Origin: Sneathiella aquimaris
Lineage (GTDB): Bacteria; Pseudomonadota; Alphaproteobacteria; Sneathiellales; Sneathiellaceae
Direction of reading: 5' to 3'
Length of the DNA: 64,000 nucleotides
NCBI RefSeq assembly: GCF_026409565.1
Contig: NZ_CP112881.1
Span: 1,287,501 to 1,351,500, forward strand
A model generated the notes under the pieces. That model made no database searches. It saw only the letters and a program-made list of their open reading frames with translations, and was not told where the DNA came from. Shown in pieces: positions 1 through 8,820 of the stretch; within the stretch, counting starts at the first letter, position 1, and each line of letters opens with the position of its first letter. The position numbers were made by a program, and so were the translations under genes.

Positions 1-1326
1 GGCCATGAAGATTTCAGTGAAGACACCTATCGCACCCTGACGGCAGTAGACAGCGCTGTTATGGTTCTGGATGGTGCAAAAGGTATCGAAACACAGACCC
101 GAAAATTGTTCGAGGTTTGCCGTCTTCGCGATATGCCAATTGCTACTTTCATTAACAAGTTTGACCGTGAAGCACTGGATCCGTTTGAACTTTTGGATGA
201 CATCGAACAGACACTGGCCTTGGATGTTGTGCCCGCCAGTTGGCCCATTGGAATGGGTCGGAACTTTCTGGGTTGTTATGATCTGTTTAATGATCGTTTG
301 GTTCTGGTCAGTAAAGACAAAAACAATCACTTGGACGAAGGCATTGTTTGCAACGGGATTGATGATCCAAAGCTGGATGAATTATTGCCTGCTGAATATG
401 TTGAAAAACTGCGGGAAGATGTCGAGATGATCCGCGAGTTATGCCCCAAGTTTGATCAACAGGCTTTTCTGGAAGGGACCATGACACCGGTCTATTTTGG
501 AAGCGCGATCAATAATTTTGGCGTTGAGACCCTACTAAATGGTTTGACCCTTATGGCGCCATCTCCACGGCCCGCGCCAACAGCAGACCGCGATATTGCG
601 CCGACTGAGAAAAAAGTCAGTGGTTTCATCTTTAAGATTCAAGCAAATATGGATCCAAAGCACAGGGACCGTATTGCCTTTATGCGTTTGGTTTCTGGCC
701 ATTTCAAGCGGGGGGCGAAACTGAAGCATATTCGCAGTTCCAAGACGATGGCGATCCATAATCCTGTTCTATTTCTTGCTCAGGACCGGGAACTGGCTGA
801 AGAGGCATGGCCGGGCGATATTATCGGTATTCCAAATCATGGCAATTTGCGAATAGGTGATGCGCTAACGGAGGGCGAAGAAATTCGGTTTACCGGCATA
901 CCGAGTTTTGCGCCGGAATTGCTGCAAAAAGTGCGACCCGTCGATCCAATGCGGGCAAAGCATCTTGGCCGAGCCCTGATCCAGATCGCAGAGGAAGGTG
1001 CTGCGCGGGCCTTTAAAACGCGTATGGGGTCGGACTGGGTCGTTGGTGTTGTTGGCGGCCTGCAATTTGAAGTATTGGCAGATCGTATTCGCACAGAATA
1101 TGATATTCCCGTTAATTTCGAACAGACCGAGCTGTACACAGCCCGTTGGGTTGAGCATCCAGATCACAATGAGCTGAAGAAATTTATTGACGCCAACCAG
1201 GCGTCGCTGGCTGAAGACCATGACGATGCCCCTGTTTTCCTGGCCAGAAACGCCTGGCATTTGGAGCGGGCCGAAAAAGACTGGCCGGAAATTAAGTTCC
1301 AAAAGACAAAAGAGCAACTGACTTAG
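1..1326 (+). CDS. prfC: Peptide chain release factor 3, 3' part (5' end outside window)
   Basis: GTPase that recycles release factors RF1 and RF2 from the ribosome after peptide release. The frame is open from base 1, whose first residues (GHEDFSEDTYRTLTAVDSA) are the G3 region just after the DTP of a translational GTPase. About 441 residues are present of a family length near 525-530, so the P-loop and switch I lie upstream of the window. Visible landmarks are the G4 motif NKFD, the linker FLEGTMTPVYFGSA and the RF3 domain II stretch KIQANMDPKHRDRIAFMR. These separate it from EF-G and LepA. It ends in TAG, 9 bases before yajQ, so the two are probably co-transcribed. The ATG at 61 is an internal methionine, not the start. 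Confidence 0.96.
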   Translation, partial: GHEDFSEDTYRTLTAVDSAVMVLDGAKGIETQTRKLFEVCRLRDMPIATFINKFDREALDPFELLDDIEQTLALDVVPASWPIGMGRNFLGCYDLFNDRLVLVSKDKNNHLDEGIVCNGIDDPKLDELLPAEYVEKLREDVEMIRELCPKFDQQAFLEGTMTPVYFGSAINNFGVETLLNGLTLMAPSPRPAPTADRDIAPTEKKVSGFIFKIQANMDPKHRDRIAFMRLVSGHFKRGAKLKHIRSSKTMAIHNPVLFLAQDRELAEEAWPGDIIGIPNHGNLRIGDALTEGEEIRFTGIPSFAPELLQKVRPVDPMRAKHLGRALIQIAEEGAARAFKTRMGSDWVVGVVGGLQFEVLADRIRTEYDIPVNFEQTELYTARWVEHPDHNELKKFIDANQASLAEDHDDAPVFLARNAWHLERAEKDWPEIKFQKTKEQLT

Positions 1327-1335
1327 GAGAGTAAA

Positions 1336-1821
1336 ATGCCATCCTTTGATATCGTGTCCAAGACGGATCTGAATGAAGTGGAAAACGCGCTAAACAACGT
1401 GCGCCGTGAAATTGAAACCCGGTATGATTTTAAAGGCAGTAACTGCACGATCGACAGAAAAGAGAATGTTTTGACAGTGTTTGCCGATGATGACCTGAAA
1501 TTGCGTCAGATGCATGAATTGCTGCAGGGACATTTGACCAGACGAAATGTCGATGCAGGTGTTTTGGATTATAAAACACCGGAACAGGCCGCGGGACAAA
1601 GCGTGCGTCAACAGGTGATTGTTCGTGAAGGGATCGAAAAGGACCTTGCTAAAAAGCTAGTCAAAGAAATCAAGGGCTCAAAAATCAAAGTTCAGGTTGC
1701 CATTCAAGGGGATGAACTTCGGGTTACCGGGAAAAAACGGGATGATTTGCAGGAGGTCATCACCTTTTGTAAAAGTCTCGATTTCGAGATGCCCTTGCAA
1801 TACATAAATTTCAGAGACTAA
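1336..1821 (+). CDS. yajQ: YajQ-family nucleotide-binding protein
   Basis: 161 residues, the usual family length. It begins MPSFDIVSKTDLNEVENALN and ends with the typical FCKSLDFEMPLQYINFRD. The family has two ferredoxin-like domains; members bind RNA or nucleotides, and a Xanthomonas homologue is a cyclic-di-GMP effector. That role is known for a homologue only and is not proven here. A Shine-Dalgarno (AGGAGAG, 1326-1332) overlaps the prfC stop codon and fits the ATG at 1336. Cytoplasmic. Confidence 0.95.
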   Translation: MPSFDIVSKTDLNEVENALNNVRREIETRYDFKGSNCTIDRKENVLTVFADDDLKLRQMHELLQGHLTRRNVDAGVLDYKTPEQAAGQSVRQQVIVREGIEKDLAKKLVKEIKGSKIKVQVAIQGDELRVTGKKRDDLQEVITFCKSLDFEMPLQYINFRD

Positions 1822-1826
1822 ACAGT

Positions 1827-1850
1827 GGGAGCGCGCGTGAGCGCGCTTCT
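1827..1850. terminator. GC-rich hairpin between convergent genes
   Basis: AGCGCGC (1830-1836) and GCGCGCT (1841-1847) form a 7-bp stem with a GTGA tetraloop, extendable by wobble pairs. It sits between the ends of yajQ (+) and the metallo-hydrolase (-). There is no clear T-run on either side, so it may be a weak or factor-assisted terminator. Confidence 0.4.
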
Positions 1851-1862
1851 CTGCAGGTCCAT

Positions 1863-2762
1863 TTATTTCAGGGAATATTCGGCATCAACAGTGATGGATG
1901 CGCCTTTGGCGGTTACTTTTCCGTCCTCGACCATCATTATCAGGTGAGAATAGACAGACCTTGCTGCCGCAGGATGTAAATATTCCGGAATATCCTGATA
2001 CATTCTTTGTACCATTTCAATGACGGTCATTGGACCATTTTTCAAACATTCTTTTATCTGATCCATACGTTCGTATCGATGATCGATAAGCCCCTGTACA
2101 AAGGATTTTGGATTATCGATGGCCGGGCCATGTGTTGGCCAGTAACGCGCATGGTCGAACGCCTGAATTTTTTTAAGGCTGGCAATGTAATCACTCATGT
2201 CGCCATCAGGGGGAGAGACAATCGAGGTGGACCAACCCATCACATGATCGCCTGAAAACAAGGTGTTCTCTTCGATAAGATCGAAGCAAAGATGGTTGGA
2301 TAAATGTCCTGGTGTATGGATCGCCTTGATGGTCCAGCCATCCCCTTCAATTGTATCATTGTCGCCGACATAAACATCCGGAACAAAAGACATGTCGCCG
2401 CCCTGTTCGGGTTCCATCCCGGGTTTTCCGCTTCCATGCGGGCCAAATCCATATGTTGGTGCGCCGCATCTTTCTTTTAAAGGGGCGGCACCCGGAGAAT
2501 GGTCATTGTGGGTATGGGTCACCAGAATATGCGAAATTCTTTCCCCTGCGGTTGCTGCCAGGATTGCGTCAATATGGTCCGGGTTTGTTGGTCCGGGATC
2601 AATAACGGCAACATTTCCTCGTCCCACAATATAGGTTCCTGTCCCATGAAGGGTGAAAGGGCTAGGGTTTTCCGCGATCACCCGTCGAATTAGCGGGCTG
2701 AGTTCGCTTGCTTTTCCATACTCAAAGTCGACGTCTTTTTTGAAAGGAATTTTTACAGACAT
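1863..2762 (-). CDS. Metallo-beta-lactamase-fold hydrolase, LACTB2-like
   Basis: 299 residues. The metal-binding motif HTHNDHSPGA (HxHxDH) lies near residue 83, followed by further conserved His/Asp positions (HTPGHLSNH, FSGDHVMGW, THGP). The C-terminal about 65 residues (from GLIDHRYERMDQI) resemble the winged-helix tail of LACTB2-type proteins, which include RNA endonucleases and thioester or glyoxalase-II-like hydrolases. The substrate cannot be read from sequence. Convergent with yajQ. A short upstream frame on the same strand overlaps its start by about 10 bases. Confidence 0.88.
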   Translation of the reverse strand: MSVKIPFKKDVDFEYGKASELSPLIRRVIAENPSPFTLHGTGTYIVGRGNVAVIDPGPTNPDHIDAILAATAGERISHILVTHTHNDHSPGAAPLKERCGAPTYGFGPHGSGKPGMEPEQGGDMSFVPDVYVGDNDTIEGDGWTIKAIHTPGHLSNHLCFDLIEENTLFSGDHVMGWSTSIVSPPDGDMSDYIASLKKIQAFDHARYWPTHGPAIDNPKSFVQGLIDHRYERMDQIKECLKNGPMTVIEMVQRMYQDIPEYLHPAAARSVYSHLIMMVEDGKVTAKGASITVDAEYSLK

Positions 2763-3010
2763 TTTTTAGGCTTTCGTTGTTTTTCGTAATTGTAACCGAA
2801 CGGGCGGGCTCTGCAAAAGATATCTGGTAGAAAGTGATTGTTGTGCGGGGCGAGAATGATTCCTATTTTATAATATCCGCCATTCTGGTCGAAGAGACAG
2901 GCTAATTTTTGATTGCCGCCCGGTAAACCGATCGCCTGTTCAGGCAGAGCCATAATATCGGGTTGATTATTCTGGGGCCTTCCGTTGCGGAGTCGAGCTC
3001 TCTCAATCAA
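2753..3010 (-). CDS. Possible small protein upstream of the metallo-hydrolase
   Basis: An open frame of about 85 codons with a TTG start, ending ten bases inside the next gene on the same strand. I recognise no family. The composition is ordinary, with no signal peptide or membrane segment. The frame stays open for about a dozen codons upstream of the TTG into the AT-rich region without an ATG. Overlap with the hydrolase start fits translational coupling but could equally be chance. Low certainty that it is expressed. Confidence 0.28.
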   Translation of the reverse strand: MIERARLRNGRPQNNQPDIMALPEQAIGLPGGNQKLACLFDQNGGYYKIGIILAPHNNHFLPDIFCRARPFGYNYEKQRKPKKCL

Positions 3011-3314
3011 TAGTAAGATCAGTAATTTTGTATTCCCTCTGTTAAGTTATATTTGTGGGAAGCAAAACATGATGCTTGATTAGATTTATCTAAATACAAA
3101 ATTTGGTATTTTTTATTTAGTATTTGAATTTTTTAAGTATAGAAAAATGAATTGATCATATTGCATTTCAAAATATAACAAGCAAATTTGTCAATCTATT
3201 AAATATTTAGTAAATAAATTTTTTTATTTAAGTTTAAAAGTAAAATTCAGGAATGAATTAATAAATTTTGCATATGCGAACAGAATTTAAAGTGAATTGC
3301 TCGGTTTATCTTTG

Positions 3315-3344
3315 TTGACGTTTAAATAAAAGCTTGCCTATACT
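3315..3344 (+). promoter_or_regulatory. Sigma-70-type promoter of the liv operon
   Basis: TTGACG (3315-3320) and TATACT (3339-3344) are separated by 18 bases, each one mismatch from consensus. They lie at the edge of a very AT-rich stretch (about 3030-3350) containing no gene. Transcription should start near 3351, immediately before the leader pseudoknot. The AT-rich DNA upstream could act as an UP element or bind nucleoid proteins, but I cannot identify a specific site. Confidence 0.7.
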
Positions 3345-3351
3345 TTTTTCT

Positions 3352-3409
3352 CTACCGCAAGTGTCCGAACGTTATTGCGGTGGCATAAACATAAAAAGAA
3401 AATCGGACA
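3352..3409 (+). promoter_or_regulatory. Predicted H-type pseudoknot in the livH leader
   Basis: Stem 1 pairs 3352-3360 with 3375-3383 (9 bp, one G-U). Stem 2 pairs 3362-3368 (TGTCCGA) with 3403-3409 (TCGGACA), 7 perfect bp. The left arm of stem 2 is inside the loop of stem 1 and its right arm is outside, so the topology is an H-type pseudoknot. Loop 1 is one base, the inter-arm loop is 6 bases, and the crossing loop 3384-3402 is A-rich. The Shine-Dalgarno GGGAGG (3415-3420) follows five bases later. Small riboswitches such as SAM-II and preQ1 classes use this architecture, but I see no match to their conserved cores. Ligand unknown. Confidence 0.55.
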
Positions 3410-3425
3410 ATTTTGGGAGGCCGTT

Positions 3426-4319
3426 CTGTTTGAGTTTTTGCAGTTGGTCATCGGCGGCGTGTCAATCGGATGTATTTATGCTCTGGTCGCGCTTGGCTTC
3501 GTATTGATCTATAAAGCGACGGAAGTCGTGAATTTTGCCCAGGGCGATCTAATGATGCTCGGGGCCTTTTTGGCATATACCTTTATCTCCATTTTGGGGT
3601 GGAATTATTGGTTGGGCGCGACAGCGGCCATTATTGCCATGTTCTTTGTCGGTAATCTGGTTGACCGTGCGGTTTTGCGGCCTGTTCTGGGACAGCCGCA
3701 ATTTTCCATTGTCATGGTGACGATCGGCTTCGGTTATGTTGCCCGTAGTGTCGCGGGAATGATGCCGGGGTGGGGAACAGAAACCTACGCCATTTCAACG
3801 CCTTTCTCGAGCGAAGGGATGCGGCTTGTACCCGAAGAGATTGGATCACTTGTGATCTCTCAAACCGACCTATCCGTGATTATCGCAACGATCGTTCTCT
3901 GTGCCGTGCTGTATGGGTTCTTCACCTATACCCGGCTTGGGGTTGCCATGCAGGCTTCCTCACAGAACCAGTTGGCGTCTTATTATATGGGTATTCCGGT
4001 AAAATCTGTTTTCTCAATGATTTGGGGAATTAGTGCCGCGGTTGCGGCGGCGGCTGGAATATTACTGGCACCGACGACGCTGATTGACACCAATATGGGG
4101 TTCTTGGGACTAAAAGCCTTTCCTGCCGCAGTTCTGGGCGGGTTCGGGTCAATCCCCGGCGCCGTCGTTGGCGGCATTATTATTGGTATCATCGAGACGC
4201 TGGCGGGCTTTTATCTGCCGCCTGGATTTAAGAATGTTGCGGCTTATGTCGTGCTTCTTCTGGTTCTTGTTGTGCGTCCTCAAGGTCTGTTTGGACAGAA
4301 GACAGGGAAGAGGGTCTGA
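3426..4319 (+). CDS. livH: Branched-chain amino acid-type ABC transporter permease LivH
   Basis: Inner-membrane permease of the HAAT family, about 297 residues, with the typical start FEFLQLVIGGVSIGCIYALV and the motif YKATEVVNFAQGDLMMLGAF; about eight hydrophobic segments. The frame is open from a TTG at 3375, but that codon lies in the 3' arm of the leader stem and would add about 17 basic residues unlike the family. The strong Shine-Dalgarno GGGAGG at 3415-3420 points to the CTG at 3426 (5-base spacing), and the family N-terminus begins exactly there. A CTG start is unusual. First gene of livHMGF-ligase-livK; ends 2 bases before livM. Confidence 0.93.
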   Translation: MFEFLQLVIGGVSIGCIYALVALGFVLIYKATEVVNFAQGDLMMLGAFLAYTFISILGWNYWLGATAAIIAMFFVGNLVDRAVLRPVLGQPQFSIVMVTIGFGYVARSVAGMMPGWGTETYAISTPFSSEGMRLVPEEIGSLVISQTDLSVIIATIVLCAVLYGFFTYTRLGVAMQASSQNQLASYYMGIPVKSVFSMIWGISAAVAAAAGILLAPTTLIDTNMGFLGLKAFPAAVLGGFGSIPGAVVGGIIIGIIETLAGFYLPPGFKNVAAYVVLLLVLVVRPQGLFGQKTGKRV

Positions 4320-4321
4320 TC

Positions 4322-5431
4322 ATGCGTTTCTTATTCAAAACTGAATATGAGCAGGACATAGTACTGGCGAAGCATTCAGGGTATCATTGGTCGTATGGCG
4401 CATTGTTACTTGCTGTTCTGTCTGTGCCGTGGATTTTGGACGAATATTATGTAGGGCAGATGACCCAGTTATATATCGTTGCAATTGCAGGCGTCGGGTT
4501 GATGCTGTTATCCGGATATACGGGGCTGATCAGTTTGGGTCATGCTGCCTTTTTTGGAATTGGTGCCTACACGGAAGCTGTTCTGACGGGAAATGGAGTT
4601 CCATTACCCTTTATGGATGAGCCCGTTGTGTTTTCGTTTTTCCTGTCTTTTCCACTCGCAGGCCTATTCGCTGCAATTGCCGGTGTGGCCATCGGAATAC
4701 CGGCACTGAGGCTGACCGGTATTTATCTGGCCATGGCGACCTTTGCATTTGCCATCATCGTCGAGGAAGTGTTTTCCCGTTGGGAAAGCGTGACAAACGG
4801 ATATACCGGCTTGTTGGTCGAGTCGATTGAATTTGGTGATATGGACCTGACCGATGGTGCGCCTTTCTACTTTTTAAGTCTTGGGGTGTTGATTGCTGTT
4901 ATCCTGTTTTCTCTGAATATTCTCAGATCACCAACAGGACGGGCAATGATGGCTGTTCGGGATTCGGAAATTTCTGCGCAGAGTATGGGTGTCAATCTGG
5001 CTAAAACGAAAACCATAGCCTTCGGTCTAAGCGCCGGTATTACAGGTTTGGCAGGCGCCTTATTCGCGCATAAATTGGGCTTCCTCTCTCCTGAAAGTTT
5101 TACCGTTTTACAATCCCTGGAGCTGCTGGTTCTGGTTGTTGTTGGCGGGGTTGGCTCGTTACATGGAGCCGTTTTTGGGGCCATGTTTGTTTTGGCATTA
5201 CCGCAGGCACTGGCGATCATGAAAGATTACCTGCCGCATGCAATTGCTGAACAACCCGGTTTCGAGCCGTTGATCTTTGGCTTGATTCTGGTCTTTTTCA
5301 TTATTTTCGAACCGTTTGGAATTTATGGCCGCTGGCTGAAAGTGAAGCACTATTTCCTGATGTTCCCGCTTTACAAGAAAGCCACGTTTAAACGTCAAAA
5401 ATCCTATATGAAGTCGGAGAGATTGAAATGA
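4322..5431 (+). CDS. livM: Branched-chain amino acid-type ABC transporter permease LivM
   Basis: 369 residues, the second permease. The diagnostic segment MLLSGYTGLISLGHAAFFG is near residue 60, followed by PALRLTGIYLAMATFAFA. About nine to ten hydrophobic segments. The hydrophilic N-terminal (about 25) and basic C-terminal (about 35) extensions are somewhat longer than in enteric LivM. Its stop overlaps the livG start in ATGA, indicating translational coupling. Confidence 0.94.
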   Translation: MRFLFKTEYEQDIVLAKHSGYHWSYGALLLAVLSVPWILDEYYVGQMTQLYIVAIAGVGLMLLSGYTGLISLGHAAFFGIGAYTEAVLTGNGVPLPFMDEPVVFSFFLSFPLAGLFAAIAGVAIGIPALRLTGIYLAMATFAFAIIVEEVFSRWESVTNGYTGLLVESIEFGDMDLTDGAPFYFLSLGVLIAVILFSLNILRSPTGRAMMAVRDSEISAQSMGVNLAKTKTIAFGLSAGITGLAGALFAHKLGFLSPESFTVLQSLELLVLVVVGGVGSLHGAVFGAMFVLALPQALAIMKDYLPHAIAEQPGFEPLIFGLILVFFIIFEPFGIYGRWLKVKHYFLMFPLYKKATFKRQKSYMKSERLK

Positions 5432-6186
5432 CCCTTTTTCAAGCTGAAAATCTGGCGATTAATTTTGGTGGCGTTAAAGCGGTGGATGGCGTCAATTTTG
5501 ATATCAAAAAAGGTGAATGTTTCACCATCATTGGTCCGAACGGCGCCGGTAAGACCACAATTTTTAATCTGATCAGTCGGATCTATGATTCAACTGACGG
5601 CCGGATGATATTTGATGGTCAGGATATAACGAAGACACCGTCACATGATATTGCGGGCCTTGGTATTGCCCGGACGTTTCAGAATATCGAATTATTCGAA
5701 CATGCGTCTGTCCTGCAAAATCTGCTTGTAGGGCGTCACTGCCATAGTCGTACCAGCCTGTTTGCAGAGGCTCTGTTTCTGCCATCCGTGAGGCGGGCAG
5801 AACTGGCTCACCGGGAAAAGGTTGAGGAGATCATCGATTTTCTCGATCTGCAACATTACCGGGATAGCCTGATCATGAACCTGCCTTACGGGGTTCGAAA
5901 GGTTGTCGAGTTAGGACGCGCGTTATGCACGGAACCCAAACTGATCCTGCTGGATGAGCCTTCTTCAGGCCTGAATGTTGAAGAAACGCAGGATATGTCC
6001 TTCTGGATTGAGGATATCAAGAAGGAGCTGGGCATTACGGTTCTTATGGTAGAGCACGATATGGGGCTTGTATCTGAAGTTTCTGATCGGGTGCTTGTCC
6101 TTAACTATGGGCGGATGCTTGCATATGGCTCCCCTCAGGAAGTGCAAAATGACCCTGAAGTGGTCAAAGCATATTTGGGGGGATGA
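5428..6186 (+). CDS. livG: ABC transporter ATP-binding protein LivG
   Basis: 252 residues. Walker A GPNGAGKTT at 36-44, Walker B LILLDEPSSGLN, and H-loop MVEHD. The signature region reads LPYGVRKVVELGRAL, the degenerate form (LPYG instead of LSGG) common in LivG. One of two ATPases powering the LivHM channel. The start ATG overlaps the livM stop, and its own stop lies one base before livF. Confidence 0.94.
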   Translation: MTLFQAENLAINFGGVKAVDGVNFDIKKGECFTIIGPNGAGKTTIFNLISRIYDSTDGRMIFDGQDITKTPSHDIAGLGIARTFQNIELFEHASVLQNLLVGRHCHSRTSLFAEALFLPSVRRAELAHREKVEEIIDFLDLQHYRDSLIMNLPYGVRKVVELGRALCTEPKLILLDEPSSGLNVEETQDMSFWIEDIKKELGITVLMVEHDMGLVSEVSDRVLVLNYGRMLAYGSPQEVQNDPEVVKAYLGG

Positions 6187-6187
6187 G

Positions 6188-6961
6188 ATGAGCGAACCAA
6201 TTCTGAAAGTCCGAAACATAGAGACTTACTACGGACCGATTATGGCCATTCGGGGTGTGTCTCTGGATGTGCAAGAAGGAAAGATCGTTACGGTTCTTGG
6301 GGCAAACGGGGCCGGTAAAACAACGATTCTCAAGACCATCAGCGGCGTAATGGACCCTCAAAAAGGGACCGTTTTTTTCGAAGGAAATGAGATCCAGAAA
6401 AATGATCCAGACTGGATTATGCGCCAAGGGATTAGTCACGTGCCAGAAGGGCGTGAAGTTTTTCCATTTCTGAGCGTGCGCGATAATCTAATGATGGGCG
6501 CCTATACGCGCTCAGACAAAGACGGGATCGCACAGGATCTGGAACTGGTCCACAGCTATTTTCCAATATTAAAAGAGCGAGGAGATCAGCCTGCTGGTCA
6601 ACTTTCAGGCGGCGAACAGCAGATGCTTTCCATCAGCCGTGCTCTGATGGCGCGTCCGAAAGTGATGCTTTTGGATGAGCCCAGTCTGGGGCTCAGCCCG
6701 TTACTGGTAAAAGAGATATTCGGGATTATCAAGCGACTGAATGTCGAGCAGGGTATGACCATGCTGTTGGTAGAGCAGAATGCAAATATCGCCCTGCATA
6801 CTGCAGATTTTGGATATGTGTTGGAAGTTGGCCGGATTGTTATGGAAGACACCACAGCGAACCTTCTTCAAAAAGACGATATCAAAGAGTTTTACCTCGG
6901 GATGCAGGATCACGGTGTCCGCGGGAAACGGCGTTGGAAAAAACGCAAGACCTGGCGTTAA
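6188..6961 (+). CDS. livF: ABC transporter ATP-binding protein LivF
   Basis: 257 residues from the ATG at 6188 (MSEPILKVRNIETYYG). Walker A GANGAGKTT, signature LSGGEQQMLSISRAL, Walker B VMLLDEPSLGL, and H-loop replaced by VEQN as usual in LivF. The frame is open upstream into livG, but the family N-terminus and the ATG just after the livG stop decide the start. The C-terminus carries an extra basic tail (GKRRWKKRKTWR) not usual for LivF. Confidence 0.93.
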   Translation: MSEPILKVRNIETYYGPIMAIRGVSLDVQEGKIVTVLGANGAGKTTILKTISGVMDPQKGTVFFEGNEIQKNDPDWIMRQGISHVPEGREVFPFLSVRDNLMMGAYTRSDKDGIAQDLELVHSYFPILKERGDQPAGQLSGGEQQMLSISRALMARPKVMLLDEPSLGLSPLLVKEIFGIIKRLNVEQGMTMLLVEQNANIALHTADFGYVLEVGRIVMEDTTANLLQKDDIKEFYLGMQDHGVRGKRRWKKRKTWR

Positions 6962-6975
6962 GAGAGGAGGCTGGA

Positions 6976-8814
6976 GTGAATACGATGAACGCAATTACTT
7001 ACCCTCCGACAATTATCGACGGAGCGGATACAACGGCGAAGCTTTTCTGGGCACGTGTAAAACAATTTGGTGACAAAATTGCGATGCGCGAGAAGGATCT
7101 GGGGATATGGAAGAGTATTTCCTGGACCGATTATGGCAATAAGGCCCGCGCTGCGGGGCTGGGGCTGGTTTCCCTCGGTTTGCAACGGGGGGATACCGTC
7201 TCCATCCTAAGTGATAATAACCCTGAATGGTTATACATGGATTTCGGTATTTTATGTGCCGGCGGCGTCAGCAGCGGTGTTTACACAACCGATAGTGCCA
7301 GCCAGGTGGAGTATCTGTGTAAAGACTCGACAACCCGCTATTTCATTGCGGAAAATGAAGAGCAACTCGATAAAATACTGGAGGTTCGTGACAATTTACC
7401 GGAGCTTCGAAAGATCATCGTTTTTGATATGGATGGGCTGCGTGAGCTCGATGATGAGATGGTTATCAGTATTGACGAGCTGTATGACTTGGGAAATGCC
7501 TATCATGCTGAAAACCCTGACTTTTGGGAAAATGCGATTTCCCAGTCAAAGCCAGATGATCTGGCAATCCTGATTTATACCTCAGGTACAACTGGCCCGC
7601 CAAAAGGTGCCATGATTTCCCATCGGAATATCATGTTTCAAATATCGAACCAGACACCCCTCGTCGGATTTGGTCCAGAAGATGAACAACTGTCATTCTT
7701 ACCGTTATGTCATATTGCGGAACGGGCATTTACAGTGTTTCTTCCTTTATTTTCGGGATCAACCGTGAATTTTGTCGAAGGGCTGGATACGGTTCCGGAA
7801 AATATTCGGGAAGTCTCGCCCACGATCTTTTTTGCGGTCCCCCGCATATGGGAGAAGTTTTTCTCGGCCATCACGTTGCAACTAAGTGATGCGACAGGTC
7901 TGCAAAAGCTGGCTTACAAATGGGCAATCGGCGCAGGGTATAAACTGGCTGAATGCAAGTTGGACGGGACAACCCCTTCGGCGCTCGACAAAGCCAAATT
8001 CTGGCTCGGTGATGTGCTGGTTCTTAGAAACATCAAGCGTTTTCTTGGTTTGGATCGCGCACATTATCTGGGGTCGGGTGCAGCGCCAATTTCACCTGAC
8101 CTGATCAAATGGTATCTCGCCTTGGGGTTGGATATGTATGAAGTCTATGGACAAACAGAAAATGTGGGCTTGGCAACCTCTAATCTCGAGGAAAAATTTA
8201 AACTCGGAACTGTCGGTGCAGCGGCGCCAAACACCGAAGTCAGCATATCGCCTGAGGGTGAAATTCTTCTGAAAGGCCCCCATGTTTTTATGGGGTATCT
8301 TAACCAACCGGAAAAAACGGCGGAAACCATCGTTGACGGATGGCTGCATACAGGGGATGTGGGCCATATCGACAATCAGGGGTTTGTAAAAATTACTGAT
8401 CGGATGAAGGATATTATCATCACAGCCGGCGGTAAAAACATTACCCCGTCTGAAATCGAAAATCAGTTGAAGTTCAGCCCCTATATCTCCGATGCCGTTG
8501 TTATTGGAGATAAACGCAAATATCTGACCTGCCTTGTTATGATCGATCAGGAAAATGTCGAAAAATATGCACAGGACCGGGATGTTCCATTTACTAATTT
8601 CCAAAGCCTGTGCAAGGCAACGGAAGTAACAGATCTTATCCGGAGTGAGATTGAGCGGGTGAACAAAGGGTTTGCGCAGGTGGAAACAATTAAGGAGTTC
8701 AGATTAATTGATGAAATTCTGACCGCCGAGGACGATGAGTTGACACCAACCATGAAACTCAAGCGCTCGTTCGTTAGCAAGAAATACAAGGAACTCATCG
8801 ATACAATGTATTGA
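6976..8814 (+). CDS. Long-chain-type acyl-CoA ligase (AMP-forming)
   Basis: About 612 residues from the GTG at 6976, which is 5 bases after a consensus AGGAGG (6965-6970); an ATG at 6985 is the alternative. Adenylate-forming motifs are clear: YTSGTTGPPKGAMISHRN (P-loop), YEVYGQTE (A5), DGWLHTGDVG (A7) and DRMKDIIITAGGKNI (A8). Size and motifs fit the long-chain/FACL group. Its place inside the liv operon, between livF and livK, suggests that the imported compound is activated to a CoA thioester, so the substrate may be a hydrophobic or aromatic acid and not an amino acid. That is inference from context. Confidence 0.92.
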   Translation: MNTMNAITYPPTIIDGADTTAKLFWARVKQFGDKIAMREKDLGIWKSISWTDYGNKARAAGLGLVSLGLQRGDTVSILSDNNPEWLYMDFGILCAGGVSSGVYTTDSASQVEYLCKDSTTRYFIAENEEQLDKILEVRDNLPELRKIIVFDMDGLRELDDEMVISIDELYDLGNAYHAENPDFWENAISQSKPDDLAILIYTSGTTGPPKGAMISHRNIMFQISNQTPLVGFGPEDEQLSFLPLCHIAERAFTVFLPLFSGSTVNFVEGLDTVPENIREVSPTIFFAVPRIWEKFFSAITLQLSDATGLQKLAYKWAIGAGYKLAECKLDGTTPSALDKAKFWLGDVLVLRNIKRFLGLDRAHYLGSGAAPISPDLIKWYLALGLDMYEVYGQTENVGLATSNLEEKFKLGTVGAAAPNTEVSISPEGEILLKGPHVFMGYLNQPEKTAETIVDGWLHTGDVGHIDNQGFVKITDRMKDIIITAGGKNITPSEIENQLKFSPYISDAVVIGDKRKYLTCLVMIDQENVEKYAQDRDVPFTNFQSLCKATEVTDLIRSEIERVNKGFAQVETIKEFRLIDEILTAEDDELTPTMKLKRSFVSKKYKELIDTMY

Positions 8815-8820
8815 GGGAAA

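Noticed and set aside
8092-8604. 170-codon minus-strand frame inside the acyl-CoA ligase gene
   Set aside because: Antisense shadow; the sense frame carries all ligase motifs.
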